The notes: generated by a model not told the origin, from the sequence alone. Numbered from the stretch's first letter, positions 15,589 through 23,882 are shown. The stretch: DNA of 28,341 bases from Chitinophagaceae bacterium UBA2789 (GCA_002352145.1 DEHX01000073.1:29297-57637); one strand, 5' to 3'. Made by a program: numbers and translations.

Positions 15589-18500
15589 ATGCGTATCAAG
15601 TTTCTTATAGTTCCGCTAATAGCAGCCGGAGCTATTTTTTTATCTTCCTGTAAGAAGAATTCCGTCAGCCTCAGTTTTACCAATGCAAAAAATGAAGTAC
15701 CTGAACTGGGAAATCTAGTTTTCCGTTTCAGTCATTCCCTGGCCACTGATTCCATGCTGAATGTATGGGATTCTACCGAGTACATTTCATTTGAACCGGC
15801 TATACCCGGCCGCTTTCGCTGGCAAAGCCCGGATGAATTGGTTTTCTCTCCCTCACAGCCGCTTAACCCGGCCACTAATTACAAGGCAAAGATCAAAAGT
15901 GCTGTGCTTCGTTTCAGTAAATATAATTCTGTAAAGAACGGAGATAAGATCAGTTTTCACACACCAGAACTTACGTTAAACAATTACCAGGTGTTATGGG
16001 TGGGAGAAAGCAGTACATCAGCTATTCCACAGATTGATCTGTTTTTCAACTACAGGATAAATCCGGAAATACTAAAAGATAGGTTGAAGTTAGAAGTAGA
16101 AGGAAAGAAAGCAGATTTTAATATGATCACCATCTCACCGGACAATAAGATATCTGTCCGCATCAACGGATTGAAATCAGAGGATAAAGATAGTGACGTT
16201 AAAGTGGTAATTGAAAAAGGCCTGAAGCCCGAAAAAGGGAATATGTCCACTTCAGAATCGATTACCAGCACAATGACAATTCCCTCGCCTTATGTGTTGA
16301 CAGTTCAAAATCTTGAATCTGAGTATGATGGTACAGAAGGGGTAGTAAGAATTACTACCAGTCAGCAACTCACAGGAGAGGGGATCAAATCCTATTTGAA
16401 ATTTGATCCTGAAGTTGAGTTTGCAGTTGAACCCAATGACTTTGGATTTACTTTACGAAGCGACAAATTTGACGCAGAAAAAAGCTATGCTTTGGTTATT
16501 AAAAAGGGTCTTCGTGGTAAGTTGGGTGGCGTTATGAAAGAAGAGTATAATGGGAGTGTTGCTTTTGGCGAATTAGAGGCTAATATCAATTTCACTAATA
16601 GCAAAGCAGTTTATCTCTCTAAAAAAGGTGGAAAGAATATAGAAGTGCAGATCACCAACGTACCAAAGGTGAAGCTGATTATTTCGAAAATCTATGAGAA
16701 TAACCTTCTTTTGGCGAACCGGTATGGTTATTACCCCAAAGAAAGCAGCAGTGGACCCGACTATGCAAGTTATGAGGATGAATATTATTATGATGACTAT
16801 GGCAGTGATGCCATGCTTGGAGATGTGATCTATGAGAAAGAGATCGATACCCGTTCGTTGCCCAAAAGCGGGGTAGGAAGATTGTTGAATTTTTCCCAGT
16901 TCGAGGACAGATTACCTGACTTCAAAGGAGTTTATCATGTGGTTATACGTTCCACCGATGATTACTGGGTAAAAGACAGCCGCTATATTTCTTTATCTGA
17001 TCTTGGTCTGATAGCAAAGGAGGGATTGAATAAGATTTATGTCTTTGCCAATTCTATTAAAACGGCTGACCCGGTTAATGGCGTGAATGTGGCCGTATAT
17101 GGCTCAAACAATCAGTTGATAGGCACCGGGGCCACCAGTAGCAGCGGCGTGGCAGAGATTGCTTATACAAAAAAAGATTTCGGGGGCTTTAAACCGGCAA
17201 TGATTATAGCAAAAACAGCAGACGATTTTAACTACCTGCCATTTAGTAATACGAAAGTAAATACATCCCGCTTTGATGTTGGTGGAAAGCGAAGTAATCC
17301 TTCAGGTTTTGATGCATTTGTTTATGCAGAAAGAGATGTTTATCGCCCCGGAGAAAAGATCAACTTTTCAGTTATCCTTCGTGATGCACAATGGAATAAT
17401 CCCGGGGATATACCGTTGAAGCTGAAATTCCTTCTGCCTAATGGGAAAGAACTGAAATCATTCAGGAAGAGCCTGAATGAAGAAGGCTCACTGGAAGGAA
17501 GTATTGAAATCGCAATGGCAGCTATTACCGGCAGTTATACGCTGGAGGTTTATACTACTACAGATGTGTTGCTGGCTTCAAAGAATTTTTCGGTAGAAGA
17601 ATTTGTTCCTGACAGGATCAGAGTTATGGCCAAGCTTGATAAAAAATCAATTCGCCCGGGGGAAAATGCTGCTCTTTCTATCAATGCCATGAATTTCTTT
17701 GGTCCCCCGGCTGCTAACAGAAAGTATGAAACAGAAATACAGGTGAAGCAAAAATCTTTTTCTCCAGAGAAATTTGAAGGTTACGATTTTAGCTTGGCTA
17801 ACCAGAATACTTTTTTTGATAAAGAAGTGAAAGAGGGCATGACTGATGAAGCAGGTAATGCTACGATTGAATACGAAGTGCCGGCTACTTATGCCAACAT
17901 GGGCGCACTGCAAACGAATTTTTTTACCACTGTTTTTGATGAAACCGGACGGCCCGTGAGCAGGGCCTCTTCCGTTGATATTTTTACACAGGATGTATTC
18001 TTTGGAATAAAACAAGACTGGTTTTACTATTATCCGCTCAATCAGCCAGTGAAATTTCAACTGGCTGCCGTGAATAAAGACGGTAATACCACCAATGCTA
18101 TGGCAAGAGTGGAAGTGATCAAACATGAATACCGGACGGTACTCACTAAAAGCGGCAGTTATTTTCGCTATGAATCTCAAAAGGAAGATAAACTGATGAT
18201 TGAGCAACAGATCAATGTAGGTGCTAACACCTTTTATTCTTATGTGCCCCGTACCCCCGGTGACTATGAAGTGAGAATATATGTTCCAGGCGCCAATAAC
18301 TATGTGCAAAGGAGTTTTTACAGCTACGGAAGCTGGGGAGTAAATAATACATCGTTTGAGGTTAGTCGGGAAGGCAATGTGGAGATAGAGATTGATAAGA
18401 AGTCTTATACCACCGGTGAAACGGTGAAAGCTTTGTTCAAGACACCTTTTAGCGGCAAGATGCTGGTGACAATGGAAACAGACCATGTGGTATCACATCA

Positions 18501-21000
18501 GTATGTGGATGTAAGTAATCGAACAGCTAGTCTTGATCTGAAGCTAAGTGCAGAGCATGTGCCGAATGTTTACATTACTGCCACTTTAATAAAACCACAT
18601 GAAGTATCGGACATTCCACTGACAGTCGCACATGGTTTCAGGAATGTAACTGTAGAGGAAAAGAAAAGAAAAATCAACGTGGAAGTAGTAGCACAGAAAG
18701 TAGTCCGATCCAAAACACACCAGAAGGTGACAGTGAAAGCTGTCCCAGGCAGTTTTGTTACTCTTTCAGCAGTAGATAATGGTGTACTGCAGATCAGTGA
18801 TTTTAAAACACCTGATCCTTACGATTATTTCTACCAAAAAAAGGCTTTGCAGGTATCAGCCTTTGACCTTTATCCTTTATTGTTTGCAGAAGTAAGGGCC
18901 AGGCTAAGCAGCACCGGTGGGGATGGTTACACAACAGACCTTGAAAAAAGAGCTAATCCCATGCCAGCTAAAAGAGTTAAGGTTGTGAGTTACTGGGGTG
19001 GTATCAAAAAAGCAAATAGTAGTGGTGTGGCTGAGTTTGAGTTTGATATTCCGCAGTTCAGCGGTGAGTTAAGGTTAATGGCTGTTTCTTACAAAGGCAA
19101 CAGTTTTGGCGCTGCCGATAATACCATGACGGTGGCTGATCCGATTGTAGTAAGTACAGCCTTACCAAGGTTTTTAAGCCCGGGTGATACAGTGAGTGTA
19201 CCGGTAACGCTGACCAACACAACAGATAAACCTGCAACTGTTTCTGCTGTCATTTCAGTGGAAGGTCCGATGAAAGTGCTGGGTGGAAACAGTCAGTCTG
19301 TAAATCTTAGTGCTAAGTCAGAAGGAAGAGCTTCTTTCCGTATTGTGGCAGATCCAACTATTAATGTGGGTAAGGTAACTGTAACGGTAAATGGCATGGG
19401 TGAAAAATTTGCAGAGGCAACAGAAATTGCTGTACGACCTCCATCTACTTTGCAAAAGATAACGGGCAGTGGTTCTATTACCGGGGGCAATATGCAGAAA
19501 ATAAATATTGGTGTAAGTGATTTTATGCCGGGCAGTATTAACTATAGCCTTGTTGTCAGCCGTTCTCCTGCACTTGAATTGGGTGAACAATTAAAATACC
19601 TGGTACAATATCCCTATGGTTGTACCGAGCAAACTATATCAGCAGCTTTTCCGCAGATCTATTACGGCGACCTTGCAGATTTAATGATGCTCAATAAGCA
19701 ACAGAATAAATTAAACGCTAACAGCAACATAATGGAAGCCATACGTAAGATCAAAATGCGGCAGTTGTACAACGGCGCCGTTACCTTGTGGGATGATGAG
19801 GGGAAAGAAGACTGGTGGACCACCATTTATGCAGCGCATTTTCTTTTAGAAGCAAAGAAAGCAGGCTTTGATGTTGATAACAGCCTGATGGAAACAATAC
19901 TTAACTACATCAACAACCGGTTGAAGAATAAAGAAACCATTACATATTATTACAACCGTGATCAAAATAAGAAAATTGCCCCAAAAGAAGTGGCCTACGG
20001 GTTGTATGTTTTGGCCCTTGCTAATCGAAGCAATGTACCGGCCATGAATTATTATAAAGCTAATCCTGCTTTGCTGGCCCTGGACAGCCGTTATCTGCTT
20101 GCAGCGGCGTATGCCACAGCTGGTGATAAGCGATCATTCACAGCTATGCTTCCTGGATCATTTGCCGGAGAAGAATCAGTGCCACAAACCGGAGGCAGTT
20201 TTTATTCCGATGTAAGAGACGAGGCTATTGCATTGAATGCACTTATTGATGTTGACCCCGGAAATGCACAAATAGGTACTATGGTAAAACATGTGGCGGA
20301 TAAATTGAAGAGACGCCAGTGGCTGAGTACCCAGGAAAGGGCATTTGCTTTCCTGGCATTAGGCAAACATGCAAGAACAGCCAATAATTCCACTGCCACA
20401 GCTGAAATAAAGGTCAATGGAAAAGTAATTGCCAAAGTTGACGGTGGTCAATGGACAGGTGACATGAAAGCTTTAGGAAGTAACAATGCAGAAATAACGG
20501 TAAAAGGAAACGGCCGGTTGTATTATTTCTGGCAGAGCGAAGGTATCAGCAGCAGCGGAGCGTATAAAGAGGAAGACAGTTACCTGAAAGTGCGGAAGCG
20601 TTTCTTTGACCGTACAGGTAAACCCATTACCGGTATTACCTTTAAACAAAACGATTTGATCATTGTGGGCATCAGCCTTGAAAGATCATTTAATACTGCC
20701 ATTGAAAATGTGGTGATCACTGACCTTTTACCGGCTGGATTTGAAATTGAGAACCCAAGAACCAAGGAAATACCAGGTATGGACTGGATCAAGGATGCTT
20801 CCACACCTACTGCGTTGGATGTAAGAGATGATCGCATACATTTCTTTGTAGATGCTTTTAACAACAAGCAAACCTATTATTATGCGGTAAGGGCAGTTTC
20901 ACCCGGCAATTATAAAATGGGACCGGTAAGTGCTGATGCCATGTATAACGGCGAGTATCATTCATATAATGGTGCCGGGGTAATAAGAGTAGTACAGTGA
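15589..21000 (+). CDS. Bacterial alpha-2-macroglobulin lipoprotein with CxEQ thioester
   Basis: An 1803-residue giant periplasmic lipoprotein. The signal ends in the lipobox LSSC with Cys21. The family is a protease trap: a protease cuts an exposed bait region and a reactive thioester then attaches the protein to it. The thioester motif is YGCTEQ (Cys1345, Gln1348), followed by the helical thioester domain with many Trp and Tyr. Before it lie repeated macroglobulin beta-domains, including the AERDVYRPGEKINFSVILRD segment that begins the conserved MG region, and ...DNGVLQISDF ahead of the thioester domain. The C-terminal part (from about 1650) is a receptor-binding-like beta domain. Residues about 380-405 form an unusual Tyr/Asp/Glu-rich stretch. 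The gene is divergent from pbpC; in other bacteria the two are neighbours, consistent with guarding the periplasm when the wall is breached. It ends with a strong terminator at 21020-21048. Confidence 0.93.
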   Translation: MRIKFLIVPLIAAGAIFLSSCKKNSVSLSFTNAKNEVPELGNLVFRFSHSLATDSMLNVWDSTEYISFEPAIPGRFRWQSPDELVFSPSQPLNPATNYKAKIKSAVLRFSKYNSVKNGDKISFHTPELTLNNYQVLWVGESSTSAIPQIDLFFNYRINPEILKDRLKLEVEGKKADFNMITISPDNKISVRINGLKSEDKDSDVKVVIEKGLKPEKGNMSTSESITSTMTIPSPYVLTVQNLESEYDGTEGVVRITTSQQLTGEGIKSYLKFDPEVEFAVEPNDFGFTLRSDKFDAEKSYALVIKKGLRGKLGGVMKEEYNGSVAFGELEANINFTNSKAVYLSKKGGKNIEVQITNVPKVKLIISKIYENNLLLANRYGYYPKESSSGPDYASYEDEYYYDDYGSDAMLGDVIYEKEIDTRSLPKSGVGRLLNFSQFEDRLPDFKGVYHVVIRSTDDYWVKDSRYISLSDLGLIAKEGLNKIYVFANSIKTADPVNGVNVAVYGSNNQLIGTGATSSSGVAEIAYTKKDFGGFKPAMIIAKTADDFNYLPFSNTKVNTSRFDVGGKRSNPSGFDAFVYAERDVYRPGEKINFSVILRDAQWNNPGDIPLKLKFLLPNGKELKSFRKSLNEEGSLEGSIEIAMAAITGSYTLEVYTTTDVLLASKNFSVEEFVPDRIRVMAKLDKKSIRPGENAALSINAMNFFGPPAANRKYETEIQVKQKSFSPEKFEGYDFSLANQNTFFDKEVKEGMTDEAGNATIEYEVPATYANMGALQTNFFTTVFDETGRPVSRASSVDIFTQDVFFGIKQDWFYYYPLNQPVKFQLAAVNKDGNTTNAMARVEVIKHEYRTVLTKSGSYFRYESQKEDKLMIEQQINVGANTFYSYVPRTPGDYEVRIYVPGANNYVQRSFYSYGSWGVNNTSFEVSREGNVEIEIDKKSYTTGETVKALFKTPFSGKMLVTMETDHVVSHQYVDVSNRTASLDLKLSAEHVPNVYITATLIKPHEVSDIPLTVAHGFRNVTVEEKKRKINVEVVAQKVVRSKTHQKVTVKAVPGSFVTLSAVDNGVLQISDFKTPDPYDYFYQKKALQVSAFDLYPLLFAEVRARLSSTGGDGYTTDLEKRANPMPAKRVKVVSYWGGIKKANSSGVAEFEFDIPQFSGELRLMAVSYKGNSFGAADNTMTVADPIVVSTALPRFLSPGDTVSVPVTLTNTTDKPATVSAVISVEGPMKVLGGNSQSVNLSAKSEGRASFRIVADPTINVGKVTVTVNGMGEKFAEATEIAVRPPSTLQKITGSGSITGGNMQKINIGVSDFMPGSINYSLVVSRSPALELGEQLKYLVQYPYGCTEQTISAAFPQIYYGDLADLMMLNKQQNKLNANSNIMEAIRKIKMRQLYNGAVTLWDDEGKEDWWTTIYAAHFLLEAKKAGFDVDNSLMETILNYINNRLKNKETITYYYNRDQNKKIAPKEVAYGLYVLALANRSNVPAMNYYKANPALLALDSRYLLAAAYATAGDKRSFTAMLPGSFAGEESVPQTGGSFYSDVRDEAIALNALIDVDPGNAQIGTMVKHVADKLKRRQWLSTQERAFAFLALGKHARTANNSTATAEIKVNGKVIAKVDGGQWTGDMKALGSNNAEITVKGNGRLYYFWQSEGISSSGAYKEEDSYLKVRKRFFDRTGKPITGITFKQNDLIIVGISLERSFNTAIENVVITDLLPAGFEIENPRTKEIPGMDWIKDASTPTALDVRDDRIHFFVDAFNNKQTYYYAVRAVSPGNYKMGPVSADAMYNGEYHSYNGAGVIRVVQ

Positions 21001-21019
21001 AAATAAAATGAGTAGTTTT

Positions 21020-21048
21020 AAAGCCTTCCGTTATCGGAGGGCTTTTTT
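21020..21048 (+). terminator. Rho-independent terminator after the macroglobulin gene
   Basis: Arms AAAGCCTTCCG (21020-21030) and CGGAGGGCTTT (21035-21045) form an 11-bp stem with one G-T wobble and a TTAT loop; the T-run spans 21043-21048. It starts 20 bases after the macroglobulin stop. The start codon of the next gene follows the last T directly. Confidence 0.85.
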
Positions 21049-21906
21049 ATGCAAGAAGGTGGCCATAGAAATATTGCAATTGTGTGTAATCCGCTGGCGG
21101 GTTCGGGACGGGCATCAGGTATTGGCAGGAACATTCAACTTATTTTGGAGACGAAGAATGTACTTCACTCATTGTTTATTGACAAATGGCCTGTTTCCTT
21201 TTATTCTTATTCTGATATATGGATTATTGGTGGTGACGGAACTTTGAATTACTTCATTAACAAATACCCTGATACAACACTGCCGTTGGTGATCTTTAAC
21301 GGCGGCACTGGCAATGATTTTCACTGGCTCTTATATGGTAGTAAAACAATCGAAGAGCAAGTTGAGATTGCCATGTATGCTGAGCCCAGGCCTATTGATG
21401 CCGGCCGATGCAATGAACGGTACTTTATCAATGGAGTGGGCATTGGGTTTGAAGGTGAAGTGGCAAAAGCATTGACCGGAAAAAAGAAACTATCGGGAAA
21501 AACATCATTCTTGCTTACTATTCTGAAGAAGATTTTTAGTTACCGGTCAAAACATTATGAAGTAAAAACAGAAAGTAAAAACCTGGAAGGGAAAAAGCTA
21601 TTGATTGATATAAGTAATGGCCGCAGGGCTGGGGGTGGTTTTCATATAGCTCCGGTTGCTGAAGCAAATGATGGCTTATTGGATGTAGTTATTGCCAATG
21701 CATTAACTCCGCTCCAAAGATTACGTTACTTGCCTGTTATTGAAAAAGGTAAACACCTTGCTTTGCCATTTATTAATCATTTTACCAGTCGTAATATCAA
21801 GGTCACTTCTGGTGCAATTATTCAGTATCACCTTGATGGAGAATATTTTGAAGCTACTCAACTTGATGTAGAAATAATGAGCAAAAAATTTTTATTCAGG
21901 TACTAA
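21049..21906 (+). CDS. Diacylglycerol kinase-family lipid kinase (DagK/YegS-like)
   Basis: A 285-residue member of the DAGK catalytic-domain family, which phosphorylates diacylglycerol or related lipids with ATP at the inner face of the membrane. The nucleotide-binding signature is IVCNPLAGSG (11-20), GGDGTLN (61-67) and NGGTGNDF (84-91). The C-terminal half has GVGIGFEGEVAKA, an RRAGGGFHIAP segment and the LDGE motif near residue 263, all as in YegS/DgkB proteins. The substrate is not certain: diacylglycerol, sphingoid base or another lipid are all possible. The ATG at 21049 is the only usable start, since an in-frame stop lies at 21019-21021 and the next Met is far inside the domain. This start directly follows the T-run of the preceding terminator, leaving no independent leader. 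Confidence 0.88.
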   Translation: MQEGGHRNIAIVCNPLAGSGRASGIGRNIQLILETKNVLHSLFIDKWPVSFYSYSDIWIIGGDGTLNYFINKYPDTTLPLVIFNGGTGNDFHWLLYGSKTIEEQVEIAMYAEPRPIDAGRCNERYFINGVGIGFEGEVAKALTGKKKLSGKTSFLLTILKKIFSYRSKHYEVKTESKNLEGKKLLIDISNGRRAGGGFHIAPVAEANDGLLDVVIANALTPLQRLRYLPVIEKGKHLALPFINHFTSRNIKVTSGAIIQYHLDGEYFEATQLDVEIMSKKFLFRY

Positions 21907-21911
21907 AACAA

Positions 21912-21941
21912 AAAAGCCCGACTCTTTCGAACCGAGCTTTT
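21912..21941. terminator. Possible bidirectional terminator between the lipid kinase and RRM genes
   Basis: AAAAGC (21912-21917) pairs with GCTTTT (21936-21941), with CG/CG pairs inside after one mismatch and a loop of 12 bases. A-rich bases lie to the left and T to the right, as expected for a hairpin ending two convergent genes. The stem is interrupted, so strength is uncertain. Confidence 0.5.
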
Positions 21942-21966
21942 AAAGCGAGATAAATATCGTTATTAA

Positions 21967-22362
21967 TTAATAATCGTTATTGTATCCACCACGGTCACGG
22001 TTGTAGCCGCCGCCATTGCCGCCTTTTTTGAAGCCGCCGCCGCCACCTTTGTAGCCGCCGCCACCGCCGCCGAAGCTTCTTTTCTTGAAGCCCCCGCCAC
22101 CGCCGCCTCTTTCGCCTTCTGGCTTAGGACGGCTTTCGTTTACAACGATGTTACGGCCATCAACTTCAGTACCATTCAACGCTGCAATAGCAGCCTGGGC
22201 CTGGTCGTCGTTGGGCATTTCTACAAATCCAAAACCTTTGCTGCGGTTAGTGAATTTGTCGGTAACAATTTTAGCTGAAGTTACTTCGCCGTGTGTTGCG
22301 AAAAGGTTGGACAAATCCTGGTCTTTCAGGTTCCAACTAAGGTTTCCTACGTAAATGTTCAT
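21967..22362 (-). CDS. RRM RNA-binding protein with glycine-rich tail
   Basis: A 131-residue RNA-binding protein. Residues 1-80 are one RNA recognition motif with RNP2 IYVGNL (3-8) and RNP1 KGFGFVEM (42-49), whose aromatic residues stack on RNA bases. Residues about 84-131 are a glycine-rich, Lys/Arg/Tyr-containing tail with several runs of five or six Gly. It resembles the Gly-rich RRM proteins of cyanobacteria and Bacteroidota, which are often cold-induced and act as RNA chaperones. Base composition of the tail is very GC-rich on account of the Gly codons, so the antisense frames look like long proline-rich ORFs. The 265 bases upstream contain no gene; a TTAATTTG box at 22478-22485 (minus strand) would give a leader of about 110 bases, consistent with post-transcriptional control, but this is weak. 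Confidence 0.92.
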   Translation of the reverse strand: MNIYVGNLSWNLKDQDLSNLFATHGEVTSAKIVTDKFTNRSKGFGFVEMPNDDQAQAAIAALNGTEVDGRNIVVNESRPKPEGERGGGGGGFKKRSFGGGGGGYKGGGGGFKKGGNGGGYNRDRGGYNNDY

Positions 22363-22580
22363 TTTGAGAGGTTTTTAAAAAATAAAAGTGTCAACAGTAA
22401 ACAGTACCCAATGAACATTCTACGGTTTTTCGAATCGTTCAGGACTTGTGAAACTGAAAGAGCACCAAAATACAGAACAAATTAACGGATTTTTCCCATA
22501 CATATTGCCAATTTGTTTAACTGTAACTGGGGTTAATCGTTAATCTATTGATTTTGAGCAAATAAAATATTGAACAATAA

Positions 22581-22607
22581 AAAAGTCCTCCATCAGAGAG
22601 GACTTTT
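22581..22607 (-). terminator. Rho-independent terminator of the rpsF-rpsR-rplI operon
   Basis: Perfect 10-bp arms AAAAGTCCTC (22581-22590) and GAGGACTTTT (22598-22607) with a 7-base loop, 20 bases past the rplI stop. On the minus strand the stem is followed by a T-run (A-run at 22579-22584 on the plus strand). Confidence 0.9.
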
Positions 22608-22627
22608 ATACGTTAGATTTTAGACAC

Positions 22628-23074
22628 TTATTCAGCAACCACTTCAAATTCAACTTCGGTATTGTGACCGTTACCAAAATCGATTACTGCTTTATAAGTT
22701 CCCAGTTCTTTAATATCATCAGTGATGCTGATCTTCTTGCGGTCAATTTCATAACCTTTTTGTTCACGGATAGCACGGCTGATCTGTAAAGATGTTACGC
22801 TGCCGAAGATCTTACCACTGGTTCCGGTTTTAGCACCCAGTTTCAACGGAGCTTCTTTCAGTTTAGCGATTACGCTATTGATCTCAGCCAGCATTTTCTC
22901 TTCTTTCTTACGAACCTGTTTCAGTCTTTCTTCCAGTTGCTTTCTGTTGCTGGGACTGTTTTCTACAGCCAGCTGACGGGGTAACAGAAAGTTACGGGCA
23001 TAACCGTTTCTTACTTTTACCACCTCATTTTTGGCACCGAGATTATCTACATCCTGAATTAAAATGATTTCCAT
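22628..23074 (-). CDS. rplI: 50S ribosomal protein bL9
   Basis: A 148-residue bL9. The N-terminal 23S-rRNA-binding domain has MEIILIQDVDNLGAKNEVVKVRNGYARNFLLPRQ, given here as separate signatures: DVDNLGAKNE and VRNGYARNFLLP. A long connecting helix (about 42-75) leads to the C-terminal domain with GKIFGSVTS. Length is normal. It is the third gene of rpsF-rpsR-rplI. The 69-base gap from rpsR contains two dyads, so its expression may be partly separate from the two upstream genes. Transcription ends at the terminator 20 bases downstream. Confidence 0.98.
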   Translation of the reverse strand: MEIILIQDVDNLGAKNEVVKVRNGYARNFLLPRQLAVENSPSNRKQLEERLKQVRKKEEKMLAEINSVIAKLKEAPLKLGAKTGTSGKIFGSVTSLQISRAIREQKGYEIDRKKISITDDIKELGTYKAVIDFGNGHNTEVEFEVVAE

Positions 23075-23091
23075 ATACTTTGTTTTTTTCC

Positions 23092-23113
23092 CAATGAATT
23101 ACAGGCTTCATTG
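23092..23113 (-). repeat. Perfect inverted repeat before rplI
   Basis: CAATGAA (23092-23098) and TTCATTG (23107-23113) form a perfect 7-bp stem with an 8-base loop, 18 bases upstream of the rplI ATG and immediately next to the palindrome at 23116-23131. In the operon mRNA it could act as a processing or attenuation hairpin. There is no U-run after it on the minus strand. Confidence 0.5.
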
Positions 23114-23115
23114 TC

Positions 23116-23131
23116 TCCGCCGGCTGGCGGA
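23116..23131. repeat. REP-like palindrome, copy 1 (rpsR-rplI gap)
   Basis: Sixteen bases, TCCGCCGGCTGGCGGA, nearly self-complementary (one pair is not Watson-Crick). It differs by one base from the copy at 23783-23798. Its GC content stands out from the AT-rich surroundings. The position inside an operon, between two ribosomal genes, means that it is transcribed as a hairpin. Confidence 0.7.
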
Positions 23132-23143
23132 TTAGGGACAGGC

Positions 23144-23407
23144 CTATTTCAATAAATCTGTTACGTAAGGCAGTAATGCCATCTGACGGGCTTTTTTCAC
23201 TGCATCAGAAACTTTGCGCTGATATTTCAGGCTGTTTCCGCTGAGGCGGCGTGGCAACAATTTGCCCTGCTCGTTCAGAAATTTTTTCAGGAACTCCACA
23301 TCTTTATAATCGATGTAGCGGATGCCGTACTTTTTGAAGCGGCAGAATTTTTTTACCCTTTTGTCGCTTTTTATCGCGGTGAGGTATTTGATTTCGTTTT
23401 TTGCCAT
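23144..23407 (-). CDS. rpsR: 30S ribosomal protein bS18
   Basis: An 87-residue bS18, which sits on the 30S platform as a heterodimer with bS6. The conserved core is clear: CRFKKYGIRYIDYKDVEFLKKFL (as FKKYGIRYIDYKD), GKLLPRRLSGNSLKYQRK and AVKKARQMALLPY. Only one Cys (in KKFCRF) remains, so it is of the zinc-free type. ATG 23407 lies four bases after the rpsF stop, with GGAGG inside the end of rpsF upstream, so translation is probably coupled to bS6 as expected for the pair. Confidence 0.98.
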   Translation of the reverse strand: MAKNEIKYLTAIKSDKRVKKFCRFKKYGIRYIDYKDVEFLKKFLNEQGKLLPRRLSGNSLKYQRKVSDAVKKARQMALLPYVTDLLK

Positions 23408-23411
23408 GGTA

Positions 23412-23768
23412 TTAAGCCTCCACTGCTTTTTCGGTTCCTGTTTTTACGCCACTTCTCTTTTTTGCATTGTACTCGACGGCGTATTTATCGAGTTTGGTGC
23501 ACAGATGACGAAGTACATTCTCGTCACGAAGCATTTGAATTTTTAGCTTCTCGTTGAAGTCGGTTGGCGCAGTATATTCCATTACCCAGTATAAACCAGT
23601 GGTTTTTTTCTGGATGGGGTACGCCAGTGATTTCAATCCCCAGGGGTTTTCAGCTACAACAGTTCCACCTGCATCAGTAACCAATTTGGCATACTTCTTT
23701 TGCTCGGCTTTGAACTCGTCATCGCTTAAAACAGGGGTAAAAATCACCATCAATTCGTAATTGTTCAT
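23412..23768 (-). CDS. rpsF: 30S ribosomal protein bS6
   Basis: A 118-residue bS6 with the start MNNYELMVIFTPVL, the central LAYPIQKKTTGLYWVMEY strand-helix region and RDENVLRHL at the end of the fold. The last 25 residues are a basic, Lys/Ala-rich tail. It is the first gene of rpsF-rpsR-rplI, and there is no ssb or priB between the genes as in some phyla. An AGG lies five bases before the ATG. The leader of about 110 bases is highly structured and carries the second copy of the REP-like palindrome, so autogenous control by the bS6:bS18 dimer is plausible. Confidence 0.98.
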   Translation of the reverse strand: MNNYELMVIFTPVLSDDEFKAEQKKYAKLVTDAGGTVVAENPWGLKSLAYPIQKKTTGLYWVMEYTAPTDFNEKLKIQMLRDENVLRHLCTKLDKYAVEYNAKKRSGVKTGTEKAVEA

Positions 23769-23782
23769 TTACCTGTTTTTTA

Positions 23783-23798
23783 TCCGCCAGCTGGCGGA
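23783..23798. repeat. REP-like palindrome, copy 2 (rpsF leader)
   Basis: TCCGCCAGCTGGCGGA is a perfect 16-base palindrome, 15 of 16 bases identical to the copy at 23116-23131. It lies 15 bases before the rpsF ATG on the minus strand. Two such copies in 700 bases suggest a dispersed genomic repeat. Confidence 0.75.
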
Positions 23799-23814
23799 AT
23801 GGTTTAAAAAAATT

Positions 23815-23882
23815 ATTATCCCATTGGGCAACCCCGAAAACAATCAGGGAAGAATCCCGCAACCATGCAGGATTTGGGGCGG
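23815..23882 (-). promoter_or_regulatory. Structured leader of rpsF (possible bS6:bS18 control RNA)
   Basis: Reading the minus strand after the -7 box, CCGCCCC is followed by a hairpin with AATCCTGC and GCGGGATT arms (8 bp with one wobble, loop ATGGTT). A second hairpin has CCCTGA and TCGGGG arms (6 bp with one wobble, loop TTGTTT). In other bacteria bS6:bS18 binds an mRNA structure with an exposed CCG before rpsF and represses the operon. The CCG next to these stems is suggestive; I cannot align it to the known motif. Confidence 0.45.

Noticed and set aside
17647..18486. 279-codon open frame on the minus strand inside the macroglobulin gene
   Set aside because: Fully antisense to a well-supported gene; the translation has no recognisable domain and looks like reverse-strand composition.
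21008..21247. 79-codon frame overlapping the terminator and the lipid-kinase start
   Set aside because: It runs through the terminator in a different frame from the DAGK motifs and has no family features.
22085..22354. Proline-rich 89-codon frame opposite the RRM gene
   Set aside because: It is the reverse of the glycine-rich tail and RRM codons; composition artefact.
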